Part shown: positions 24,861-36,335 of the stretch, piece by piece
Layout: each line of letters opens with the position of its first letter
How positions within the stretch are numbered: the stretch's first letter is position 1
Assembly: GCA_037039685.1 (NCBI GenBank)
Contig: JAWNGF010000013.1
Location: 1 to 64,000 of the forward strand
Origin: Ceratobasidium sp. AG-K
Taxonomy: Eukaryota > Basidiomycota > Agaricomycetes > Cantharellales > Ceratobasidiaceae
Length of the DNA: 64,000 nucleotides
Direction: 5' to 3'
The notes under the pieces: model-generated
Databases searched by the model: none
What the model saw: only the letters and a program-made list of their open reading frames with translations
What the model was told of the DNA's origin: nothing
Position numbers and translations under genes: made by a program

Positions 24861-25420
24861 AACCTAATCGATCGAGCTGAGTTTGATCGGCGCCACATCC
24901 GAACCACTAGATCTGGGGTCGCTGGTTGTTCGTAGTGTTCTTGGCAACTGGGATGGCTTTCGAGACTCGATGTCCTAGCCGGCAAGGTACCGAAGACATC
25001 AGTGTTGACAGCTGGCACGGCTGCAGTGGGGTTGGTGGGTTTGTCGGGAGTACCTGCGCAGTGATCGGCTTGGACCCTGGATACGACAACTTGCGCGGAC
25101 CGTCCGCAACCTTACCGGAACCTTTGGCCACGTCTCTCAGGCAACACTCCTGCGATCAATTGAAATCAGCGCACCGCTTCATGGATTGATTGGGGGGAAA
25201 TAACTCACAAGCTCGAGATACGAAGTCCGGCGGCATGCTCTATCGAGCCGCTGGTCCAGGACACGGGGCAATGGTTGGTAAATCGAACCAAAAGGTCCAG
25301 CTGCCAGGCTTGCTGGGCAAGATGGGGGCACGGGAAGATTAACTCTGTGCGTGGGTGTCAGATTTCCACGCCCGGTGGTAGGATGAAAGGACAGCCGCGG
25401 GATTGGGTGGGTCGGGTCTC
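24860..25420. repeat. Diverged segmental duplicate, copy 1
   Basis: Collinear with about 29310-29870. Anchors include GATCGGCGCCACATCC (24888 and 29338), GGACCCTGGATA.GACAA (about 25075 and 29527) and AGATACGAAGTC (25218 and 29663), with nearly equal spacing in the two copies. On the reverse strand the second copy has a plausible exon and this copy is broken by stops, so this is the more decayed one. Confidence 0.55.
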
Positions 25421-26149
25421 CTTGGGTGTCACGCTCACCGTTATTGGAGAGTAAGGCATTGCCATTGGGCTATGTTAGATATACGGAGAAACCAGAAGGG
25501 CTTTAGTAGTCGTAACCGGGGGCAAACGTGTGTACTCACGCAAAGATAGAACGTGAAAGGAGCGGAAACTTTTGAGAGTATATATTAGCAGGCAAGGCAA
25601 GTGGAACAACCATGTCCGGCAGTTCTCCCGGCGAGCTGAAAAATTGAGAGCGGACCTCCGATGCCGTATCTACGAGGCAAGTAGTTCGCGCTCGTGTTTG
25701 CGCCACCAAGATCGCTTGTATGCGAATGTCAGACTGGTTTGACTCGTCCCGTTGGAACCCGCGGAGAGGAGCGATGGAGAACTCGTAACGTTTAATCGGG
25801 TGTCGGCTGGGCGCGACTTGGGTACAATTCGCGTCTGGGTACGGTTGCTGGTCGTGGCCAAATCGGTCTTCCTCAATGCGCGCCGAGACAGGCCCTTCCT
25901 CTTGGGATTTGAGACCTCTACGTCAGGTTATCGGTGCGGTATCCTCCACTCTGAACCCGGTACTCGTGTGAGGAGACTGGCGCCGAGGTGGGGCTTGGTG
26001 CCAAAGAAAAGTCGAATGAGAACGACGAGGGAATCGGGCGTATGTCGGTTTGCAGGGAATGTAGGTTTACTAATATACCATAGGACATTGTTGGCTGGTC
26101 ACCCAATCGGAGCGAGCGGGAGTTGGCCGTGAGGGCTTGAACACGTCAT
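25421..26149. other. No gene recognised
   Basis: Reverse frames 25670-25876 and 25918-26106 could be pieces of a decayed gene, but they share no motif with a known family. Confidence 0.3.
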
Positions 26150-26530
26150 GAAAGCGCCGTGGTCGGCGCTGTGCATGGTTTACGCGACTAGGTTCGTGTT
26201 ACGAGCCCCATCCCGAAGCGAACGCTCATTGAACCTGGCGGATATTGTAGCTTCGTCATCCTCGCTTGATCAGATACTGGCGGCCTTGCAAATGCCGGCG
26301 AGGGAAGAACGGAAGGAGGGGGCGGCACCGGGTGGTTATTGAGCGAGGGTAAAGCAAGCGAGGTATGCGAGTCACTGGGAGGGATACACCCGCTGTGGCA
26401 CGTTGCCTGAAATCTGGGTTAGCTCGTCGCTTGTCAGAGGGGAAAACGGCCCACCTCGAGGTTCGCATGCTTCACCGAGACAGCTAGCAAGACATCGTCA
26501 GAGTGGGTACACACGCGAGGAACAAGGTTT
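26150..26530. repeat. Diverged tandem repeat, unit 1
   Basis: Matches 27000-27370 in the same orientation, offset about 848 bp. Anchors: CTGGCGGATATT (about 26236 and 27082), GTTAGCTCGTC (about 26410 and 27258), and C.GAGACAGC near the end of each. The reverse strand of the second unit reads through a continuous frame, whereas this unit has stops. Confidence 0.5.
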
Positions 26531-26999
26531 CTAGTGCGCGATCGTCATATTGCGCACCAGTATCAGCCACCGTTGCACCCAATGGCTTCATACCCCCAAG
26601 GAGGGGCCAATGTACGATCCCAATATTGCTCAAACAATTCCGGCACAGGCTTTGCCTTGACTTGCCGTCCTCGCCATCTCCACTTTCATCCAGACCTTCG
26701 TTGAAATACGCCATTCATGAATGGGTGGCTCCCATCGTAACGTTGGCAGCGAGATCGAGGGGGTGATGATGGCCTTGAAACCAACGCCCAATGCACCATA
26801 CGGGGAGTTTTGAAATTTAGATGGAGTTCAGTCTTGAGTTGCGGCGGAGTAGTATGATTGCAAGGGAGGAGTTGAGAGGGAAATGGAGATGCGTCGACTA
26901 AAGTGGGACCCAGGTTGAGGATAACATGCCTGATAGCCGATTTAGCGCAGTGCCGAGTCAGAGGGTGAAGCGATTCACCTTGATGGCTTCACCGGGAGA

Positions 27000-27370
27000 C
27001 TAACTCGGCGCGCTAGGCATTGTTCACAAGCACGCCATGGATTTGGACCGTCGACTCCGCTCCGGTTCGAACGCGCATCGAGTCTGGCGGATATTCCAGC
27101 TCCGTGACCAATACTCGATTAGCCGCACTGGGACTCCTGCAGCTCAGGGAAGCCGGATAGATGTTGTCGCAAGTGGGTATGGAATGAGGGCGAAGCGAGC
27201 GAAGGGACGCGTTGGTGGGAGGAGAAACTAGCCTTTGTAGGATATCTGCGATCTGAGTTAGCTCGTCATCCGACAGAGCGAGAAATGTCTCACCCTGAGA
27301 GCTTGAGCGCTTCGCTGAGACAGCCAGAAAGGCGCTTCCAAGAGCTACACATACGGAGAATCAGCTACGT
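27000..27370. repeat. Diverged tandem repeat, unit 2
   Basis: Partner of 26150-26530. On the reverse strand this unit has an open frame of about 110 codons, including FLALSDDELTQIADILQRLV and, later, VLVTELEYPPDSMRV. This may be a relic or an exon of an unrecognised gene. No start, stop or splice model could be fixed. Confidence 0.45.
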
Positions 27371-29205
27371 GAGCGCACAAGTGGGAGAGATAGCACACAC
27401 CGGAGTCAACCGCCGTTGCACGAAATGGTCCAGCGTGTCCAACAAGGAGCCAAGGTGCCCATCCCAACCACTCAGACGATCCCGACGCACATTGCGCTTT
27501 CGCGTGGCGTCACCGGCACCTCTATCTCAAGCCAGATATCTGTATTATCGGATTCAAGTATGTGTGATCCCCGCGGTAATGCCCGCAGCGAGTTCGAGGA
27601 GAGGTAATGGTCGTGCCCAAGCTGATGTTCACGGGATGACGCTTTCGGCCCTGAACAGGGTCCAACTCAAATGCTCATCAACATTTTTCCGGTCGCCGCT
27701 CATCCTTACCAGTCACCAGTTGTCCGTCTCTCAGCTCGAGCAAGTGTCGTCTAGCGCCGATTTATCCTAGTGGGACTAGTGTTATCGTATTTGTTCGCCC
27801 CTCGCGCTGGAAGATATCAATGTTCATCGCCTGATGGCGTCTCCTCCAACGCGTCTGGCGCCTTTGTCCACTTGCTGCCTTGTCCCTGTTTAACCTCCTC
27901 GCCTACGACCACACAACGGGTATTCAGTTAACAAGCATAGTGAATAACAGCCACCCTTAAGGAAGCGCTGACATCGTGACCCAGAGCCTCCAACGCACCT
28001 CGAACCCGATTTCCGATTAACGCTGCATTGTCCGGACCACGATGTTCATTTGCAAGACGTGATTCGCAGTTGGGCTCGTAATCCAAGATTACACTGGACT
28101 GGCACCTCATCTTGGTACAAATGCGAGGTACGTTCATTTCCAGTCGCTCAATATCCTCACTCTTCAACATTCGATTCAGGATTGATTATAGATGCGGCGT
28201 ATCCCGAATCATACTCACCGCCACCAGGCACGGGACGGGCAAACCGCTTGCACTGCACATGGTCGTTCGAAATGCACGCCGGGGGTCCATGAGAAAACGT
28301 AAGCGGCCCGTCGTCGTGCGGTCTGGTATCTAACATGGTCCACGAGCCAGTCCCTCTCCAAACTCGACTCGAGAATATACTCTCACGTACGCAGTGAATC
28401 ATGCTCTTCATAAAAGTGACAAGGTTGGTTCATCAATTCAGATAACGCATATATGTGCGAACGCCGCACGATCGAGAGTGCATCGAATATGGAAACCAAC
28501 GTTGAGACCGTAAAGCTTCATGTATGGCTTGGAGGGGTAAAGTTCAATACTCACGACATGCGTCAAACAAGGTCAGTGCGTATAAATTTTGTATAATTCA
28601 CTATTTTCATCACGTCTGGTAGAGACACTACACGGGAGGTAACGATGTCATCGAACTGGGTGTGGTTTGGAAGTGAGTGATATAGCACTTACACCCTCCA
28701 AGGTTCAATAACAGCAACGCTAACAAATAAGGGAAATGGGCGAATTGCAAGGAAGTCGGGAGGAACAACGCCGTTTGCCAACTGTAACTGGCTTCTCGCA
28801 ATCCTCAACTATATGCAGTTGACTCAGTCCTGATAGCCATACTGAATGCCAACCGTAGGGCTAAGATATGGCTATGGGCGTCCGTAGCCAGAGGTGAGAG
28901 GCGAGAAGTGATCGCGCAGTCTGCCTGCCTTTTTTGTGAGCACTGGCTATTTAGCCCGATAAATCGCTACAAGTTGCACATTGTTTTGCGGACGTCGAGC
29001 TCAAGCTCATCTACGATGTTTCAAGCGTTCACAAATTATATTACATCTACGCTTCTGCGAATAAAACACAAATTAAGCAAAGCCTAGTGATCTGGCACTG
29101 TACGAGTCCAAAACGCAAACGGCGCACGAGTTGCAAAGCCAACGAAGAGTTAAAAATCGGTTGTGGACGAACGGGGCGATTATCAGCAAAGGTGCCAACG
29201 TTCAG
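27371..29205. other. Mostly unassigned; one weak reverse-strand gene candidate
   Basis: Reverse frames 28411-28157 and 28170-27928 abut across a GTGAGT-type donor and together look protein-like (LALHD-type and GNRVRGALEALGHDV segments), but no phase-consistent join was found. The forward open frame 27285-27770 has no motif. The rest is empty as far as I can see. Confidence 0.25.
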
Positions 29206-29530
29206 TCAAAGAACGAGGCTTGGTTGTGAGCTCGAAGGAGGCCTGGGGTCGCTATGGGTTAGCAAAGCGCCTAGGAATAGTGGCGAAGAGTTGATGCTCA
29301 CCTCTTCATCGAGTCCCTGAGCGATCGAAATGAACCTGATCGGCGCCACATCCAAACCGCCAGTCCAGGATCGCAGGGTATTAGCCATGTCCATCGCGAT
29401 AGGGACGCCAAATTGGATGATCAATCCTCCAGGAGAGACAACGGCCATAGTAATGTCAATGGCTGGTATAGTGATAGTTGAGCTGGCGGGCTGGTCTGGG
29501 GTACTCGCAGAGTGATCGCCTCGGACCCTG
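29206..29530 (-). other. Probable exon of an unrecognised gene (segmental duplicate, copy 2)
   Basis: The reverse-strand frame from about 29530 to a GTGAGC donor at about 29303 encodes ordinary-looking sequence (TITIPAIDITMAVVSPGG, FGVPIAMDMANTLRSWTGG). It corresponds to the decayed duplicate at 24860-25420, where the same segment has lost its frame. Neighbouring exons were not identified, so this is a fragment call only. Confidence 0.35.
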
Positions 29531-30323
29531 GATATGACAATTTGCGCTGATTGCCGACGATCTCATCAAGCTGGCTGGCCGTGACTGTTAGGCAATACTA
29601 CTGCAAACAGGCGGAATGAGCAGTACTTCCTGGATTGATATGTATAAAGAGCATACCAGCTTCAGATACGAAGTCTGGGAGCATACTTTCCCGGGTCCGC
29701 CGGTCCAAGGAATTGTGCGGCGATCGGCAAGTCGAGCTAAAACGGCTAGCTGTCAGGTTTGCTGAGCACAAAGAAGACGTGGGAAGACTAGGTCTGGACG
29801 AGGATGCATAATCCTATGTCCGTGGTGGGGTCAACGGGCCTCGCAATGATTGAGTCAATAGGGACTCCTTGAGTATCGCAACGACCAGTCCTGAACAGCG
29901 GGGGGTCATAGTTATCATCGGGATGGGAGGAAATGCAGAGACACTAGAACACTTTGAGCAGTCGTAGCCCACGGCGAACATGTATCCTCACGCAACAACA
30001 GAGCGCGAGAGGGGCGGAAGCCTTGGAGACGCGCGATATTAGCATGGGAAGCTCGAGGCAACCGAGCAAGACTCACGTTTCTGAATGTGAGGTCAACAGA
30101 AATCACAGATCTTCCAGGAACGCTGATCGACGTCGACTTGGAAGCAGGATGGGACCCTGGAGTGAGCTCACGTACTGTTGATATTTGTTCTGCATCAAAA
30201 ACCTTAAATTTGCGCTGTACGAACGGACATGGGAGTATAAATACTGTGCAATAGCAAGGATGACAGGGGAAATAGGAAGAAAGCAAAAGGTAAAGTGAGA
30301 AGAGGCAGCGGAGGGAGGGCTAA
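29531..30323. other. Remainder of segmental duplicate and NACHT-WD40 3' flank
   Basis: 29640-29870 continues the match to 25190-25420. 30110-30323 matches the flank downstream of the first NACHT-WD40 gene (16498-16690; shared TCCAGGAACG and GATCGACG). No gene is recognised. Confidence 0.4.
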
Positions 30324-33300
30324 CTAGGACAAGGCTGGCGACGCACTGTAGCACTCGTGCCACCGGACGCCCAGCGCCGTGGAGTGGTCGATACGAGTGG
30401 TACAGTCAGCATTCATTACGATTGGGTTGGAAGAGGTAGGGAGCCCGAATGCACGGAGGTCGGACGGCACCCAGAACAACCGCTGCGAGTGTGAGTCGGT
30501 CAGCCACCCGTCGCCATCGATGGACCAGTCGTCGGAGGATGGGCTCCCTTGGGTGAGGGCAGCTAGATCCCAGATGCGAATCGTGTGATCATATGAGCCA
30601 GAGATGATACGCGCGCCGTCGGGGGAAAATGCGACGGACATCACCTGACCGGTGTGACGCTCGAGTGGACCAGCCACCGTCGTGCCGCTCTCCACGTCCC
30701 ACACTCGCACCATTCGATCAGCAGAGCTAGAGACGACGCGCGTTCCATCGGACGAGAATGCAACGGAGTAGACCCAGTGGGTATGACCTGTAAACGGACC
30801 ATGCAGCACCGCACCATCACCCGCGTCCAACACCAGGATGGTCCTGTCATCCGAGCCAGACACGACGCGCGTCCCGTCGGATGAAAACGCCACGCAGCGG
30901 ACCCAGTTGGTGTGAGCGTCGGACGACCAGAGCGTGGTACCGTTGTTGCCGTCCCACATTCGGACCGTCCTGTCCCCGGAGCCAGAGACGATGCGAGCGC
31001 CGTCGGGTGAGTACGCAATCGACATGGCGTAGCTGCTGTGGCCCCTGAATGGCTGAGCAACTGATTCGCCAGTGTGCGAGTCCCATAGTCGGATGGTGCG
31101 ATCATCAGAACCGGATGCAATTCGACCGCCATCGGGAGAAAACGCCACCGACCGGACCCAATCGGAGTGTCCCTCGATCGGACCGACGAGTAAATCGCCG
31201 GTTGACGCGTCCCACGTGCGCAGAGTGCGATCAGCAGAGCCAGACACGATGCGTGCTCCGTCGGGTGAGAATGCCACCGAGAGGACTTCGCTGGTGTGAC
31301 CTTGGAATGGACCGGCGACGAGTGCGCCATTGTGCGTGTCCCAGACGCAGATCGTGCCGTCGCTGGAGCCAGATGCGATGCGTGTGCCGTCGGGTGACAG
31401 AGCAACAGAGGAGATGATGTCAGTGTGACGCGACGACTCGGTGGCGCCTGTGGTCCCATGGCGCGCGTCCCATACACAGATCGTGTCATCGTCAGATCCA
31501 GATAAGATGCGAGTGCCGTCCGGCGTGAACAGCACCGAGTTGATATTCCCTCTGTGTCCCTCGAATGGCCCAGCCACCAACCTCCCGCTCATAGCCTCCC
31601 ATACCCGGATTGTTTGATCATATGAACCCGATACAACTCGAGTGCCGTTGGGTGAGAATGAAACGCACGACACAGTGGAGGTATGTCCCTCGAACGGACC
31701 GGCCAGCAGCGTGCCATTCGACATATCCCATAGTCGAACTGTCCGGTCGTCTGAACCGGAAGCCAGACGATCCCCGTCGCTTGCATATGCGATAGAACAC
31801 ACGGCAGCTGTATGCCCTTCGAGCGGCCCCTGCGCCTTTGTGCTTGTCCGCCAGTCCCAGACTCGAATCGTCGAGCCGCCCGACCCAGCGGCAAGATGCT
31901 GTCCGTCTGGCGAAAAAGCGATCGACCTCACAGCGCCCGAGTGTCCCTCGAGAGGTTCGCCGACTCGGGTGCCCGAGTGCACATCCCAAAGTCGAACAGT
32001 CTCGTCGTCTGAGCCAGATGCGAGGCAAGCGCCATCGAGCGAGAATGCGACAGAGCGGACAGCTTGGCTATGGCCGAGAAGCGGTCCGAGAATCAATTCG
32101 GCGCTTTGCGCGTGCCAGATGCGAATGGTGCCATCCTCAGAACCAGACGCGATACGGGTGTTGTCCGGGGAATATGCGACCGACCAGACCCGTGCTTCGT
32201 GACCTTCCAGTGGTCCAAGGATGCGACTGCCGCTGGATATGTCCCAGACGCTCACTTCGTTGCTGTCCGAGCCGGAGACGATACGCTTGCCGTCCTTGGA
32301 GAGAGCTAGGCTATTCACACAGTTCCCGGTAGCCCAAGTTGCAAGTGCAGACTTCCCTCTAGCCTCCATGCCAGTCCCCTCGACTCGTATCAGTCCTTGC
32401 GTCCGCGGCCAGTATGTTCTATGAACTAGGCTTCGATCTGAGGTGAATGGTAGTGTAGAGATGTAGATATGTGGCGTAGAGAGTGAGGTGGGATTGCCAG
32501 CGAAGGATGTGAGAAAGTTGCGTGCGTCGTATGTGAAGTCGCGAAGCGTAGTGTTTTCGTCTTGTGTCTATGTGATATGAGTAGCGGACCTTATTGCGGA
32601 TACGTAGAGGTACTAACCGGAAGCCATTCCAGTGCCTCGCTAAGCACGCTTTCGCCATGGCCGATTGCTCCTTTGAGATTCAGGACCTCCATCCAGAACA
32701 GGAGATGAGTCTGCAAAAATGATTCGAGAAGCAGCAGTGAGGGAGGTGTAGGTGGGTTGGTTGTCAGATGATCGCCCCAGTACCTGCACGAGTAAAACAG
32801 TCCGGTCGAGATTGCCTTGTCGACTCGAAGTTGTAGGTTTGGAACCTCCTTGTCAAACCGGTACGACGACTCAAGGCCGCATATATTGAAACGCAGAGAT
32901 CGAGACATGAGCCTGAAGCAGCAACCCACCAGGTACGAGTTTTGCACAACCTCGTTGCAGTAGAACCGCCCAGCTCGCTTTTCATTCAGCAGAAAGTCGG
33001 GAAACGACGCATGCAGGCTGGACACCGCGTTGGTGCTTTCGGATAAGTGCAGTACGGATTGCAGGGGTTGAATCGTAAGTTGAACTGCCTCTTCGTCCGG
33101 CATATCGAGTATCTCGCCAAGCGCCACCACTGACAACGGTTCTCTTGCACAGATCACAGTCCATAACACTTGTCGTCTTGCCCCTAGCTCAGCCTCTTCA
33201 TATATCTTCTCGTCTAGTGCATTTGACAGGATGGTAGCATACAGCTCGTCAATATCATGGTAGCTTCTGTTTATTTGGTTCGGCTTCAGTCCTAGCACTG

Positions 33301-34992
33301 TTTGTAAGCGCTGCGTTCGGTTCACGGACCCTCGAGCAGGTAGGATGTATCGTACAGCTGTCGCAGCAAAGATGAACAAACAACCTGCTTGAGCAGCTAG
33401 CTGGTCGATTTCGGACGAGGAAAATCGAGTGGACGCCAGCGCTTCGGTGAGGTAGAGTTTGATGTCTGCTTGTACCAGGGATTGCTCGATGTCGTGCAAC
33501 CATATGATCGAGCGCATAGCACCCTCGTGAGTTGTCATGCCTTCGAAGATCTCGGGCTCTGGCCGGCTAGAGACGAAGAACTTGATTGGAAGGTTGCCCG
33601 CATATCGGAGTAGTGTGTTCAGTACGTCTCGGGTCCCATCCACGTCTGTGCACTCGTCCAGTGCGTCGATCACCACCACTAGATCCGTTGGCATTGCCTT
33701 GCCTATTTCCGCCAGGGGTCCCGAGATGAGCAGCTTGAACTGCGCCTTGATGTTCCGCTTCGCAACATCCGGGTCGTTTCTCAGGACGTCACACAGTGCC
33801 TTGCGGTAGGGATTCGAGTATCGCCCGAGCTGGTACGCAATCGTCGGTAAAATCCTGTTGACCTCCCGGCAGTCCGGCGAGTTGCGGGAGCAGAAGAAAC
33901 TGCCGCCAAGCTGGTAATTCTGCTGCAGCATGTTGCAGACCGAGTAGGCGATTGTGGTCTTGCCAGTACCAGCCATGCCGTTCAGCCAGTAAATCTTTGC
34001 TGCGTCTTCTTCTCGAATCCAGGTTTGAGTCGCCTCCAGCAGTTCTACCCGTGTGCCTTCTGTACATCCAGACCGCTTTGTGGTGGAGCTAGAGAGCGCC
34101 GCGTTGTGATAGGCATCGTTCGCTGGACATAAGTCCCTAAGGAGAGCATTCTTTAAAACAACACATAATATATTTTCAGTCGAAATACCCTATGAATCTT
34201 GTACATACCATCTGTTGATCCTTCACCGCATCCCAGATGCCCAGTGATATATCCGCCTGTAATCTTGTTATACAACCGGGTCGGGACAGCCCTCTCGTTT
34301 CACCCACCTGCAACTGCTGGAGCAGCACTCCTATTCTCTGGTAGCACTCCAATACAGCTCCCACGGCGCCCAGTGTCGTGGGAAATTGTTCGATTGTTGA
34401 CGGATTCTGACGCTGTCTGATGAGGCTAGTCTGTTCCCCAATAGCCCTGTGCTTGCATTCAATCGATTACCAACCGATACCAACTGCCTTACGAACCTTG
34501 CAACATTGTTGATCGAAGATGGCACACTCCACGGACTCTCCTCGACGACATGCGATTGGAGTAGAACTGCTCGGCTGGTCAAGTTGGATATAACCTCTTC
34601 GTATTTGCGGCAATTTTGCCCCCAGATCTATTCGATTTAGCCTCAGTCAGTGAATAAAAAGATTATGACCGCTAGCATACCTGCGTAACAGTGAGACACT
34701 CTTCTAGCTCCTCAATTGCCAACTGTATGGGAGGTAGCCCCCTCAGACCCGCTTTGATATTTCTGAGCACTATTCTTAGCGTCATTACTCTGTCATCAAA
34801 GGGATGGCCGGTGTTCGCTTGCGCGAATCGTGTGTCCGCAGGAGTGGTTCTAACTGGCACAGAGCCAGGCCTGAAAGGAGAATTACGGCCATCGGTCGGC
34901 GGGTTTGGTGGATACGGACTGGGGCGGCGTGTAGGGCGTGTCGACCGGATGGGAAATGGGTTGGATTGCTGAGACCCTGATCCAGACGCCAT
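30324..34992 (-). CDS. NACHT-WD40 (NWD, HET-E-like) NLR-type protein, copy 2, intact
   Basis: Six exons: 34992-34681, 34627-34497, 34446-34308, 34256-34209, 34150-32618 and 32567-30324, giving about 1468 residues with consistent phases; an alternative ATG at 35055 adds 21 residues. Architecture: an N-terminal low-complexity plus unrecognised helical region, a NACHT NTPase (Walker A GMAGTGKTT; Walker B VVVIDALDECTD; SSRPEPE), a winged-helix-like region, a YDARNFLTSF...STPHIYISTLPF segment found before many NWD propellers, and 14 WD40 repeats. Repeat 12 has LD in place of WD in both copies. Family role: ligand sensing by the repeats, oligomerisation by NACHT, then cell-death or incompatibility signalling. 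Here the ligand and the effector are unknown. It lies about 13.6 kb from copy 1, in the same orientation. Confidence 0.88.
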
Positions 34993-35055
34993 CGTGGTCT
35001 CAGATTTGCCTGTGAGTGCGAGATAGTGCACGAAATGTTGATAATTCGGGGCCAA

Positions 35056-35966
35056 TAGGGTGGCTGGTGCGCCGACGAGCTAGTTTGTCGCCGAGTGGTG
35101 GGCAGGAGGCGAAGTTGTCAAAGGAACTGTCAAGCGCCCGGCGCACCAAAGTCCAAAGTCGGCAATACCTCACGTAATTCGGGAGGTCACGGTCGGGAGC
35201 GAAGCGCTCGCATCACCTAGAATACCCTCATAGCGGCAACACGGACCTGAAGGAGCGAGTAGTGAATGTACGAGAGAAAAGCGACGGTTAGCTGTTTACG
35301 AATACTCGCTCGACCAGGCAGATAACTGATGCCCGGCCGTTGCACCTACTCAGCAGTGGACCAAAGACCACCCCTCGGCACTCACCGTGGCCCTACGATA
35401 TGGCTATGGGTGCGAATATTTGCTGGAGACGGGAAGTGAAGAGTAGCGATGGTGGTCATCCACCTCATTTGTGGGTAGGCTATTCGTCTCAATACTTAGC
35501 GATTTGAATATTATTTCACGGGTGTCCGTCAAGCCTGCTGGAAGGTGCGTCCTGAGTGTTTCCACCGCTTATAGGAAATTGCATGGACGTGGACTGATCC
35601 ACACTGAGGTGCAAAATTCCAGGTCAGAAATCATGTACTTGCTCACGGGGCTCTCGAAAACGGGGCTGGTGGTACACCATGAATCCTAACTGACGGTCAT
35701 CGTGGGGGCTAGGGGGCTGAACGAGTCTAGATTCCGTTCCCAGGAAGGATCCCTAGTATCAGGAAATCCTTAAACTGGCGGAAGGGAGGCTGGTGGAGCC
35801 GGAGCGTAAAAGGCCGATTTCAGGCTGAATAATGTATCATTCCGCACTGGTCATCTCTGGAGGTTAACTTGTTGTGAGTGGTTTGGAAGCCTGGTACCAA
35901 GTTTCCTACATCCTAGGATATTATAATGAAGTGTCCACGCCATTTAGGCTGGTTCATTGATTATAA
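35056..35966. other. No gene recognised
   Basis: This is the promoter side of NACHT-WD40 copy 2. The forward frame 35471-35689 has no motif. Confidence 0.4.
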
Positions 35967-36209
35967 TTAAATTCCTATAGTATACTCTAATGAGGAATCC
36001 GCTTCAACAAGCACAACAGACTGTCGACGTGTATCACTTTTGCGAGGCTCTGCACAAGTGTTCGGCGTGAGTTGGGGATCAACTGATATCGAATGTGTGG
36101 CATTGCGCTCTGCAATCAGTGAGTAATTGTCTTGGTAGACGAGGCGAACAAGTGCAGGATGCAGATACTCCTGTACACGCATGATTGTGGTTTGTTTGGT
36201 ACATTTCAT
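35967..36209 (-). pseudogene. Possible relic of the divergent neighbour of urease
   Basis: An 80-codon reverse frame starting MKCTKQTT sits divergently upstream of urease, as MKFTKQQT does upstream of the urease relic at 13771. Similarity fades after about the first 30 residues, and no continuing exons like those at 12562-13400 were found. It may be the truncated counterpart of that gene, or chance similarity of a shared promoter segment. Confidence 0.3.
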
Positions 36210-36335
36210 CTTCGGAGGAAGCGCCGCTCGCTTGTGTCCGGTTCATATGATCAACCACGATCGCAGGGCTATGATTAGAACCAGTCAGAACGGCCGATAA
36301 CACTGGGCTTATCGCTGGCCGTTTCGACGATCACC
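36210..36335. promoter_or_regulatory. Urease upstream region, duplicated at 13655-13770
   Basis: Conserved pieces shared with the relic's upstream region (TTTGGTA.ATTTCAT, ACCACGA, AACGGCC.ATAAC) suggest this is the urease promoter/5' leader. Conservation between a live and a dead copy shows common origin, not function. Confidence 0.35.

Noticed and set aside
35381..35420. Short match of ATATGGCTATGGG to 28868 as a dispersed repeat
   Set aside because: Only about 15-20 bp are shared with weak flanks; not enough to call an element.
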